Part shown: piece by piece, positions 32,533-42,715 of the stretch
How positions within the stretch are numbered: position 1 is the stretch's first letter
How the letters are laid out: each line of letters begins with the position of its first letter
Assembly: GCA_003117195.1 (NCBI GenBank)
Contig: BDSI01000127.1
Location: 124,001 to 188,000, forward strand
Origin: Eudorina sp. 2006-703-Eu-15
Lineage: Eukaryota > Chlorophyta > Chlorophyceae > Chlamydomonadales > Volvocaceae
Direction: 5' to 3'
Length of the DNA stretch: 64,000 nt
Notes under the pieces: model-generated
Seen by the model: the letters and a program-made list of their open reading frames with translations, nothing else
Databases searched by the model: none
What the model was told of the DNA's origin: nothing
Program-made: the position numbers and the translations under genes

Positions 32533-33403
32533 CTCGCGCTGGCACTCAGCATTTAAACGGACGTCATCTTGGAGCTGACTAAGGTAATACATCGCCGTAG
32601 CCGTTGACGAAATGTCGACAAGGGCTGCCAGCAATGTCGACAAGCTAGACTCCTCGTCTCTCGCAGCTCAAATTTCTTATACGCACGCACGCTCCCGTCT
32701 GGCTCTAGGGTTAGGCAACCTGCAGCTGGGTAACTACCTTGAGGGCTAGCAGGTACTGCCGTACGCTTCCCGCCACATCCATCGCTGCCACCAGGCCCGG
32801 CACGTCGTCCGGGATCGCGCCGTCGAGGGTGCCCGCCGCGGTGGGTCCGGCACCGCCGCCGCTGCTCGTGTACGAGCTGCCGCCCTGATGGGAACTGTTG
32901 TCGTACGATGGATCCAGGGCGGCCAGCGCCGTCGATGCGCACTGGGCCACCCAGGAGCGGTACTGCTGCCGCTGCTGCTGCAGCATTGACAGCATGGTCT
33001 CGGAGTCCGCGGGCCACGAGTACGACGCGGCCGCCTCCGCCGCGTTGGCGGCGCTGGCGGCGCCGCTGGCGCCGCCGTAGCTGTCGGCAGCGGCCGCGTG
33101 GTCACCATTCGCCGCCGCATACGCGAGCATGGCCGCGTCGGCGGCGCCGCCCGTGCCATCACCACCGTCGGTGGCGCCGGTCCCAGTCCCGCCGAGATCA
33201 GCGTAGTCAGCGGCATACGCCCCACCGCTGTAGCTGCCCTCAGAAGGAAACTGGTTGTAGCCGTAGTTGCCGCCGTAGCTGGGGTCGTAGGAGACGCCCT
33301 CGGGGTCCTGTGCCGCTTGGTATGTGTACTCACCAGCCGCCGGCACCGGCTGGTGCATGTTGGCTTCGGTTGGAGGCCCCGTAGGAACTGTGTCGTGTGG
33401 CAT
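22187..33403 (-). CDS. RINT1: RINT1/MAG2 (Tip20) family vesicle-tethering protein, 18 exons
   Basis: Subunit of the ER-localised Dsl1/NRZ tether that captures Golgi-derived COPI vesicles. Exons (5' to 3'): 32738-33403, 31972-32202, 31572-31727, 31204-31389, 30807-30887, 30243-30344, 29813-29861, 29094-29247, 28393-28691, 27774-28021, 27121-27287, 26418-26565, 25223-25725, 24587-24758, 24200-24329, 23322-23621, 22693-22783, 22187-22211. They total 3,708 nt (1,235 residues) and every junction keeps frame. Family evidence: AEPVAVRLRAHF plus RPAWLYSTALEFVRRHG (the RINT1 'YHF...KPEWYL' block); TYPPLVAQEAVTLLGGL and RQRDFLDSS; the C-terminal block ADIWRGAALSINRFMFNFI, ESRFTRAGARQFAADVTGL, FRELQAAARLLCLG; and the terminal LSPLQIMNVIEHR. 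The protein is longer than animal or plant homologues (about 800 residues) because of a Tyr/Gly-rich N-terminus and Ala/Gly inserts. The last 25-nt exon is uncertain: reading on past 22693 would instead stop at 22518. Confidence 0.85.
24371..24412 (+). repeat. Family 2 repeat
   Basis: CCATTGGTAGACATATTCAA then CTGCGCTGCTGCGAGAGCA. It lies in an intron of the RINT1 gene, 40 bp from a family-3 copy and beside a short GT tract. Confidence 0.8.
24452..24558 (-). repeat. Family 3 repeat, near full length
   Basis: Read on the - strand: TTAGGCAGGCAGAGCAGGTG, TGCATGACATGCGAGGGGCC, then TTTGCCCGTATGCGAATATA and ACCCATTGCCCGACCCATAT. It matches 42446-42552 over its full length and sits in a RINT1 intron. 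Confidence 0.85.
25731..25843. repeat. (GGGGT)n array forming an intron polypyrimidine tract
   Basis: Over 20 GGGGT units with one GGAGT variant. On the - strand it reads CCCCA repeats running directly into the CGCAG acceptor of the RINT1 exon that starts at 25725, so it occupies the polypyrimidine position of that intron. Confidence 0.95.
27511..27542 (+). repeat. Family 2 repeat, diverged
   Basis: AAGAAATTGGGAGACACTTT then CAAAGTGCGCTGGG. In the RINT1 intron between 27287 and 27774. A separated right-hand fragment (CTGCGCTGCCGCCGCCAGAG) lies at 27405-27424. Confidence 0.6.
28343..28388 (-). repeat. Family 2 repeat
   Basis: On the - strand: GGTATAGGAAATTGGTAGAC, GTATTCAAACTGCGTTGCTG. It directly follows the donor of the RINT1 exon ending at 28393. 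Confidence 0.85.
28991..29011 (-). repeat. Family 2 fragment (left end only)
   Basis: On the - strand: GGGTATAGGAAATTGGTAG. Intron of the RINT1 gene. Confidence 0.65.
29409..29507 (+). repeat. Family 1 repeat, near full length
   Basis: GGTTAAATTGAAAAAAATAA, then AACGAACCCGGGCACACCC, AGTATACTTACGGGGTGCGG and TACCTGCAGAGCAA. It is preceded at 29389 by a family-2 left end (GTACAGGAAATTGGG). On the - strand the element contains GGGTTCGTTCT, resembling a tRNA B box, and ends in a T-rich tail. Confidence 0.85.
29660..29701 (+). repeat. Family 2 repeat
   Basis: GTGGTAGACATATTGAGGTT then GCGCTGCTGCCAGAGCAGCA, in an intron of the RINT1 gene. Confidence 0.8.
30156..30216 (-). repeat. Family 1 repeat, diverged
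   Basis: On the + strand it reads GATCTGGGTGTGCCCCGGATCG followed by a T/C-rich stretch ending TGTCAAATCC, equivalent to the inverted family-1 copy at 40178. It lies just downstream of a RINT1 donor. Confidence 0.5.
30716..30760 (-). repeat. Family 2 repeat
   Basis: On the - strand: GGGATACAGGAAATTGGTAG, then GCGTAATTCAAACTGCGTTG. RINT1 intron. Confidence 0.85.
32350..32392 (-). repeat. Family 3 fragment
   Basis: On the - strand: GGCAAGGCAGGAGTGCGTGA then CATGCAAGGGGCACAGC. It is in the first RINT1 intron, 100 bp from a CA tract. Confidence 0.75.
32465..32526 (-). repeat. (CA)n tract with adjoining GAGCCGCGAGAA motif
   Basis: On the - strand a GT tract (32526-32490) is followed by TAATAACGCTGAGCCGCGAG and AAACGAACAGC. 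The same arrangement recurs at 42685-42745. Confidence 0.85.
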
Positions 33404-34318
33404 CGCGGCTGTGTCAATGACACACCTGAAATCAGGAGCCGGGTACGGCCAGGACGGACAGGACCACCTCGGGGCAGGGTCGACGGGTAGCTCGAGGCGA
33501 TAAGTGGCTAACTACTGCCTTCCCGTCAGCGATCTGTGTGCAATCAGAATGATCGCGTGCGGTGACCTTGCGATGCTGCGGCGTGCCGGTTGGCCGCTGC
33601 TGCATGATCCACAGTCAAAGCACAGGATGCACTTTCTCCACCTAATCCTTTTATGTTTTACTCTTGCACCGGGGCAACCTTTGACGACGGTACCAACTGC
33701 CCTGGGAACCCGAACCATGCAGGCTCGCAGTCAGTTAGACCACATTATTGCAAGCTTGCATGTGCACTATGTCAGTGTCCGCTCAGCAATCGGCTTACAG
33801 AAACGACTACCTCGTGGTTGATCACCAGGTGAAATGAAACATTAGACAGCTCTTCGTTTACTCGTTTCAAATTATGAGCGAACATGTGTAACATGGCTGC
33901 ATGGTTGCTTATGGATAACGCAATTCGTCAAGTTCCTGCCCAAGGCTAGGACGTCTGACCTGAGACCGATTCAGCCCTCTACCAGGAAGCCAGTTCTGCA
34001 GCATGTACTCACCAGCAATTACTTCGTAGATTCGAGTTGACCGTGCCGTAACGGTGTACTGCGTTCATTATGCCGGGCTTCAGACTGCGATAAAGATACT
34101 TGAATACCGCATAGATAATAAGCACTTGCCTCGACATTTCTGGTTGCAAAAGATAGAAGGAAACTGAAAGTAACTCAGGCAGACAACTTACGTGTGTGCG
34201 TGTGAGAGGCCTTAGCAGGGGTAGGACATTGGAGCTCGGTTTCTGCGTATTACACCTGCTAGGATGCGCAGTTTTAGGTCATTACATTAGCCCTACGAAA
34301 CCTCACGTAACGTAGGCC
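33404..34318. promoter_or_regulatory. Shared head-to-head promoter interval (RINT1 / CHASE kinase)
   Basis: 915 bp separate the ATG of the - strand RINT1 gene (33403) from the ATG of the + strand CHASE-kinase gene (34319). It must hold both 5' UTRs and both promoters. It is AT-richer than the flanking exons and lacks the dispersed repeats found elsewhere. No unambiguous TATA box or initiator can be assigned by eye. Confidence 0.55.
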
Positions 34319-37300
34319 ATGGCGGACAACGGCGTCGCAGCCGCACGAGCGAGTATGGCGCCGTCTTCGGTAGCTGTACCAGAGTGGGCAGTCGCTACTT
34401 CCGTCAGCAATATTGGAGAAACGTCCGTGGTTAACCAGCTGGCAGTGCCAACCGGCAATCACTCCCTGGAAGACTCACAGAGAACTTACACAAGCCCTCC
34501 AACCAGCGACCCGAAGGGTGCTCGCCTTGCAGTAGGCCACGTAAAGCATGCCGCAGTTCTGCCGCTTGATTCAGCCAGCGGCCAGCGGCCTAGCAATTCA
34601 ACGCACAACCGGTTGCAACCGGAAGCGGAGGCGGAGAAGGGGCCTAGCCAGGCAGGAACCGCTTCTGAAGGAAAATGTGTCAAGCGGACAGCTACAAATG
34701 GAAGCCCGCTGGGCTCCCGGTTCTCGTTGAAGTCTGTCGTGCCAGACCTACCAGTAGAGTGGCAGGCCGCGGCCGGCATCAAGAACCCCGCGCTCTCGGA
34801 ATCCACCTCCAGCTGCTGCGGCATGATAGTTGACAGCGGGGACGGAACGTCGGGCAAAGGGGCGAAGCTCTGTACGCGGGCGTGGTGGCGCGCGGCCCTC
34901 CGCGGCGTCCTCCTGGAGTTCAAGGTGCGCCTCGCAGCGTGCGCGTCCCAAGCTTGCCGCTAGACGCCATGCAACGCCTCCGCCATAACACCTGGCGTTC
35001 ACCATAGCGTGGCCGCTCCTTGGCAGCGCGCGTGCTCGTCTTCAACCATGAGGTTTGCATGTCCCCTGCGCGGGTGGTTGCTCGGGTGGCCGCACGCGCT
35101 GCACTGCACCGCCAGAGCTCGAGCCCGAACTGTACCACACGTTGCGTTCGGCAGCCCCCGAACCCCTGCCGGGCCCGCGTACGTGTATGTTTCCTTCTGT
35201 CGGTCTGTCTCTTACCTGTCTGTCTGCTGCGCTGTCTGTCTGCCTGCACGCCTGCCTAAATCGTTATAAACCAGCCTGCCAGCCGCACCCCACCTCGCGC
35301 GCCGCAAACCACTTCAGCGGCTCCGTATTTCCTCCCTCAGTACTCATCATTCCCTCATTGAGCCTACCCCCTCGCTTCTTTGGGCCGCTCCTCTCCCTCG
35401 CAGAAAGTGGTGGAAGTGGTCCGCACCAAGCCTGTGGTAGTCATCCCCGGACTGGCAGTGCTGGCAATCGTGCTGGGCCTGGGGCTGTGGGCGCTCATCG
35501 CAGCGTCCAACGCGGAGGAGCGCTTCCGCCACGACTCGGCCAGCAAGGTGCGCGCTGCTGGGGGCCCGCGGCACGGCAGGGGCCATGTGAGTTTATTGAG
35601 AAGCCCACCCATAACCGCCCATGTGGGTGGGGCCATGTGGGTGTGGGGCTGGGGCGCAGGTGTTGCACTTTGCTCTGGGCGGTGCTTGTAGGTCGGGTGA
35701 ACAGCGAGGCACGGGTTGAGGTTGACAGCGAGGCAGGGGATGAGGCGCGGGTGTTGCACGAAGGCCCTGAGGTGCAGGACGTCTCCCATTGGGATGGGAG
35801 GCGATGAGCCAACGGTGCGGGCGGAGGGCGGGGTGGACGCCGGGGCATCAGGCCTGCGAGCTTCCGTGGCTGGGCACAGCGCCGGTCGCGTGGAGGAGCG
35901 GCGGGCTTGGGACGGGTCCGTGGGTTTGCTGGGCTGTGTCTCGAGCTGTAAGCGCCGCAGGACTGGCACGGTACGGGCTCCCTCCACGCACGAGCAAGGC
36001 AGCCCTTCTTTACCTTCACCAGTTGGCTATTGGGTGCATCAGTCACGCATACGGGCACTTGATGGGCACTGTTACGGCCCCCCCGGATGTCACGCATTCC
36101 TGCCTGCGCGCAAGCGAATTGCCGAGCGCGGCACAGCGGGAAGGGGCGCCGAGGGGCAAGCGGGTCCTTTCGGACTCGTGCGCAGTGCGATGCCGGGTGC
36201 GCCTTCCGTGCGCCCGGGTGCGCCCTACGAAAAGAGCGCCCCGCAGCAGGCAACTGGCGGGGCGGGGCGGGGCCCACGGAGCGGGGGAGCCTCCCGCCGC
36301 ACACCGCACCGCACAACAAACGCGGCACGGACTGCCGGCTTGAGCGTGGGCGAGGGGAACGGGTGTAGGTGGAGGCATGGCTGGGTGGCAGGGGTTGCGC
36401 TGACTGCCGGGTTCATGTCACGGCGGTGTGGCGGGACAACCACTGGTGGCCGCGTTGCCTGCCGTCGTTAGGAGCTGGCGGGCCATCGGATGTGGGCACA
36501 CCATTGGCGCCAGTAGGGGGGCGGGGCGGGGGATATAGGAAATTGGTAGACATATTCAATAGGGGGGCGGGGGGCCAGCGCGCGCGCAGCCGGGTCAGCG
36601 CCGGGCCACCAGCGCACTGGGGCCGCTGGCGGAGTTGCATGGGGCGCCGGGTGTGGGCTGTCCGGGTCCAGGTCCCACACTGCAGGGGTGCAGGAGGGGG
36701 CAGGGTTAAAAAGAAAAACAGCCCAGGGGGTAGGGTGGGCGGGGTTCGGGAAGGGCGGACGCGGCTTGTCCTGGGAACACGGACTTGTAACACTCGTAAC
36801 GGTCCTGGGAACACAGACCTGGTGTGGATGTGGGTTTTTGGATATCTATCTGCACTGTCAGCTGGCTGGGTGTTTCCCGGGAGGGGTGGCGACGGCAGCA
36901 CCTCCCCCCGGATTCGGTGTTCCCCGTGTGAATGCCCCGCGGCCCCGTCCCGTCCCGTCCCGACCCAGATCGCGAACGACAAGGCGCTCTACATCCAGAC
37001 GGAGCTGGACAAGACGTTCATGCCCGCGTACGTGGTGGCCACGACGGTGCAGCAGGTGGGAGCTGGCTGGGTGACGGGAAGAGGCAGGGGCAGGAGAATG
37101 GGGGTTGGGCAGACAGACCGAGTTCCGACGCTCAAAGCGGTTGTGGGCCGGTCCTGAGGCGGAGTCTTGGCTTGGGCTCTGGGGGAAGGGCTGGGGACGG
37201 AGCAAGGAGACCGGGAAGGACATGCCCAGCGGTGTCGCTGTCGCGGGCGCTGCCGTGTCTGGACCCGACAGGGCGGGCCCACGCTGCTCGTAATGACGCG

Positions 37301-40300
37301 CTGCTGACGCACGGCGAGCGCTCCGAGCGGTGTACGGGTCGTGTGGGTTGGGCTGGACTGGGTCGGCCGTTGAGTGTCGGGCAGGGGTATCGTAGCCGTC
37401 GCGTAGGGAGAAGGGCGGCGTGTGGAATGTGGGGAAGGGTAAGGGGCACACCATCGCCGACCTCGCCTCTGAAACCCGCTGACGTGCCGACCAATCGACT
37501 CGCCGAATCGGGACCGGGACCGACCCGACCTGAACTAACCCGCCTCCGGCGGTTACGCGCCGCTCCTCTCTGCGCCCGTCCCCACACCCCTCAGAATCCC
37601 AATTACTACCCGCCCCAGCCGCCCAACCTCAACGACATTTACCCCAACAAATGGTACCTGGTCAACAAGAACTTCGACAAGCTGTCCGCGGATCTCATCG
37701 CGCTGACCAAGGTACGGCAGCGGGGTGTCGTACGGCCACCGATATACGGACTGGGTGCGTGGTCCTTTCCGTGCTGGTGTTACTGGCCGTGCCTCTTTTA
37801 GCAATATGAAGTAACCGCAACGCCGTCGGCTGTCCCCTGCAGGCGGGCTCGGTTCGTACGGTCTCGTCCATCCCGCACGGCGTCATCCGTACCATGTACC
37901 CTCTGAACGGTACGACACCCGCGGACGACCGCAACTGGGGCGCCATCGGCAAGAACTGGCTGAACGACTCGGTCAACGCTGGCCCCGTGAAGCTGTCGTT
38001 GTCGTCACGTGAGTGTACGGCGGGTGCACGGCTGTGCGAACCTAGGTGCGGGTTGCCATTATTCCAGATATTGCATGCCCACATGTCTCACTTCGGTGAC
38101 CGCTTCCTTCGCCCACAAGGCCGCGTAGTGGCCCAATCAACACAATCGCGCCTCTCTTCCCGCCTTCCCGCAAATGGCTCTCCCTAAAATGCCCTCCCCC
38201 CCCCCCGGACGGCTGCTCTGGCAGCAGCGCAACTTCGATTATGTCGACCCATTTCCTAACGGACCGAACGAACTCCCCGGTCGCAGGCAACCTGACCATC
38301 ATTGGGCCGTACAACCTGACCCAGGGCGGCATCGGCATCGTGGGCATGCAGGCCATCTTTGTGAACGCCACCCAGAATGAGACCTTCGGCATCCCGCCAG
38401 GTGGGGAAGAAACCCCATGTGCCAGCTGGTGTGCCAGCTGGCACGGGGCATGGGGCTACACACGTCGGGAGCGAGCTTCTGCGCCAGACACACGTCCACA
38501 AAGCATGGACGATAAACATTGTTGTTATTATCATGATTAATGTAATTAGTATTGTTATTATTATGGCGCGTACGGGCATCTGGACGGCGCTGCTGTGCTT
38601 TTGTATGCATACCGCTCAAGCTGCCGTACCCCCGACGGACACACAAGCACAGGTATATCCACCTCTGCCCCGGATCCTTGCTCTGGCGGCAGCGCAGTGA
38701 TTACATGTCCACCATTTTTCCTGTACCCCGGCGCCCGCCCCCCGCCTCCATCCCTTCGCTCCTCGCAGGCCCCGACAACATCACGGGCCCCTCCTCCTCC
38801 ATCCCGGGCATGCTGGACCTCACCTGGCAGCCGGGATTCGTGGGCATGCCAAAATTCTGGGGTGAGGCGCTCCACAGCTCTTGGGGGCCGAGTGGCCGCA
38901 GCCGCAGGTGCCAAACCACGAGGTACCCACAGGCCCAGAGGGGGGCCTGATGGCGCCGCGGGCCCTCTCCACCTTACCCCTGCTTGACCCCTTCGCGGGG
39001 CGCCCGTGGCTCCCCTTCATCCCCGCTCTCCTCGCCACCCGGGCATTTGGTGTGTTTTCGTTAAAACCACCGCCCGACAGGCGTGCTGGCAACGGCAAGT
39101 GCTGCCTTGAGCTCACAAAGGCAGTGCCCAGGAATACGCAGCAGTTCACCCGAGAAAACCTGAAACGCACGAGAGCACCGATCTAAAGACGGAAGTGCGG
39201 TGTTGTTCGCGCCGGCGACCGCGGGCGAAGGCTCATGAGGACGGCGCGGGCATGGAAAAGGGCCCCGGTGTGTGGCTGGGGCTGTGCGCTGCGCTTGGCG
39301 ACGATGCCGCCATCGTGCCGTTCCCCCCACAGACCTGCCTCTCTGCCATGCCTCTCGCCCAGTGCTCTCGAGGCCGAGACCGCTGCCGCCAGGGCAGTCG
39401 GGCCTTCCGCCGGACGCCCCCTTGCCCCCTCCCCTCCCCGGTGTATCGTATCGCATTCCTGTGAACGCCCACTTTCGACCGCTCCTGCTGCGGTGGTGCC
39501 CGGGTCTGTCCCCGGGCCTGCCCCTGCCCCGAGGCCGTGTGGCCCCTTCTCCTCTTGCGTCATGTGCCATCGGGGAACATGTTGAACGTCCCCCAGCATT
39601 GACCCACTATCATTTACGTCCTTCTGCCCGGGCTCAGAGGGGCCCTGCTGCCCCACCCCCTGTGTAGACCTCTCTCCCGACCCCTCCCGGACCCTCCCGA
39701 CCCCTCCCGACCCCTCCCGGACCCTCCCGACCCCGCCCGACTCCTCCCGCCCCGGGTCGCTGACCCGCAGGCCTGTGTACGGTGCTGCTGAGCTGGGACT
39801 TCCTGCGGGACAATGTGACCAACCTGCAGGACCTGGCGGCGCAGGTAGGGTTGGCGGCGAGTGTGTGTAGGGGGACGGCCAAGGGGGCCCTTGATGGGCT
39901 GGTGTGTCGGGCCGGTGTGTGGGTGTAAAAGGGGTGTGTGTGTGTGTGTGTTAAATGTCTGGCAGGGCACGGGTCACCCCGCGTAGTGGTACTCCAGCCT
40001 CAGCCCCCTTTCTGCATCCTCGATCAGCTGCCTCCGGCCTCCATGCCCGCGGGCGTTGCCCGTTTCCGGCGTGGCCCGCGTTTTGCTGACGTACCCTCCA
40101 CCTCTTCCGCCTGATCTTTCGCCCCAGCTCTGATATGTCAGTTCCGCGTATATCTGCTCAACATTGTGACCCCCCTTGCTGGGTGTGCCCGGGTTCGTTC
40201 TACGGGTTTATTTATTTTTTTCAATTTAACCCCTTGCCCCAGCATTTGATGCAAATGCCCCTGTGCTCCGCCTCGGCCCGCCCCGCGGCCCCCCACCCCC

Positions 40301-42383
40301 ACAGGGCTACGACTACATTCTGACCCGCCCCGACAAGAACAGGACCAACCTGGCGGTGGATTGGTCGCCCGGGGTGGACCCGCGGCGCCCGCCCGGCTTC
40401 AACGTCACCGCACTCGGCACCCGGCCGCTCATCTACTACGTCAGCCAGTCGGGTCGCCGCGTGCACTTGTACTACGTGGACCTGGGGAACAACGCCGCGC
40501 CCAACTACGAGCTGTCCACTGTGAGAGGAGAGGAGGTGTCTTCGTGTCTGGGCCCAAAACATTTTCCGTATGCGTGTCTGATATATACCCAATGCCCGAC
40601 CACACACCGTATGCGTACCTAATATACCCAATGCCCGACCACACACCGTAATAAAAGGTTAGGAGTACTATGTGTGTGGTGTGTTAAGAGAGGGAGTGTG
40701 ATTGTGTGCGTGTCCGTGGTGACGTGGCAGGAGTGCGCGCAGCTGAGGGGGCATAGCTGCGACCTGACAACGGGTATGTATGTGTGTGGGGGGGGAGGGG
40801 CTCCCTTGGGAGCAGCACAAGCACACAAAGATCAGCGCGGGCCTGCCCGGCAATGAAGCGCTCCGCGGGCGGCCCGCCGGAATGATGGGCAGGGGGGGAT
40901 GCCACGGGGCAGCCCGCCTGCCCGGCAGGGCTGGAGTGAAAGCTGAGCGGGCGGCTGACTGGCACTTGATGTCCTCCAGGGGAGGCCCTCCCTTCCACTG
41001 CCGTTACGCGCTCACTCCCCCTTGCTCCCGGCCCCCCGCCTGCTCCCGGCCGGTACAGGCTGCGACAGGCTCCCTTCTCGTGTGCGGCACATGGATGTGC
41101 GGTCAGGTCCCACGACCCGCTGGGTCCCTCATTGGGCCCCCGTGACGGCCCATCCGGCCTCCCTCCCTCCCTCCCTCCCTCCCCCCGGTCCCCAACCCGG
41201 TCCCCTCGCAGTCGCTGGAGGACCCGGTGTTCGTCAAGGTGCCGCTGCCCAATGTCGAGTGGACGCTGTACGTCAGTCGTACGGGCGGCTGGGTGCCGAC
41301 CTGGAAGGCGCCGCTGATAGCGATGGTGGGTCCTTGAGTGGTTATGGTGGGGCGGGGGGGGCAGGGTGTTGTTGGGTGTTCGCGGGCGGACAGGACCAGG
41401 ACAGGTGTGCGTGACATGCAAGGGGTGAGTTGTCCCCTGGCCCTGGCATCCTACTTTCCTCTACCCGTACCTATCCGTACCTTTCTACGGCAGTTCGCCA
41501 GACTCGCTGAGCACCTACTCTCCGTATGGTCATGTCCCCATCCATTGTCGCGCGTCGGCCATATGCGGTGCTGGATTGTGAAAGTACGTCAACCAGCCTA
41601 GTAGTTGTTGGCTTGGTCCCCACAGCTCCGTGGCCCCACATCAAGCATCACCGTTTATATAGTAACCGCTACAAGGTACCGTTACCTAACTACTACGAGA
41701 GTCCTTCTTCTTGGGGGATCCCCTCCTGTCCCCGCCCCCTCCCTCCGGCCCCCCCTCCCCCCATTCAAATGTCTTCCAATTCCTCTCCCCCATCCCCCCT
41801 CCCCCCTCCCCAGGTGGTCATCCTGTCCCTGGTGCTGTCCATTCTGGTGTTCGCGGTGCTGGTGTCCCGGGTGCAGCAGCGCAAGCTGCTGAGGGACGTG
41901 GTGGTGAGTGCGGCGCGGCGGGGGGGGGGGAGATTGGGGTACTGGTGGATCTCTGGGGGTGGGCCGCGGCGGGAAGATAGGGCATGGGTAGACATATGGA
42001 AGCGGGGGGGGGGTGGGAAGAGGAGGGCGACAGGGCGGCGCGACCTCCACAGTCCACACCCTTCCGAACCTCCTTTGGTCGACCCCCACCCTGTTGCTCC
42101 TCGGCCCCCCCCCCTGACCCCGCAGGCGGCCGCGGGTATGCTCGCGACCACCACCCGCACCCTGGAGGAGGAGAAGAACCGCATGCAGGTGAGGGGGGTT
42201 AAATTGAAAAAATAAACGAACCCGGGCACACCCAGCACAACTCAGTATACTTACGTGGTGCGGTACCTGCATAGCAATGGAAATACAGGTGAGGGGGGTT
42301 GACCGCGACACGTGGGGGCATGTGGGACTGTGGGTTGAGTCTTGAGTGGGAAACGCGCCCGAACGTGGGGGCCCAGCACGCAA

Positions 42384-42451
<68 letters not shown>

Positions 42452-42679
42452 AAGCAGGCAGAACAGGAGTGCGTGACATGCGAGGGGCCCAGTGGCCCCC
42501 AATAGTTTGCCCGTATGCGTGTATAACATACCCACTGCCCGACCCATATAATAAATGAAAGGCTGCGTTGTCGGAAGAACGCTGTCGATTTGGCGCGTTG
42601 TTGGTGTCGCGGCGTCGCGGAAAACTACCAGCTGGTGCGGATCGCCTGCCTTGGCCACACAGACTCACACCACAATGCT

Positions 42680-42715
<36 letters not shown>

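Noticed and set aside
40729..40773. Exon-like segment ending in a GTATGT donor between CHASE-kinase exons
   Set aside because: It ends in phase 1 while the next exon (41212) needs phase 0, and its sequence is the left part of a family-3 repeat (GGCAGGAGTGCG), so it is repeat DNA rather than an exon.
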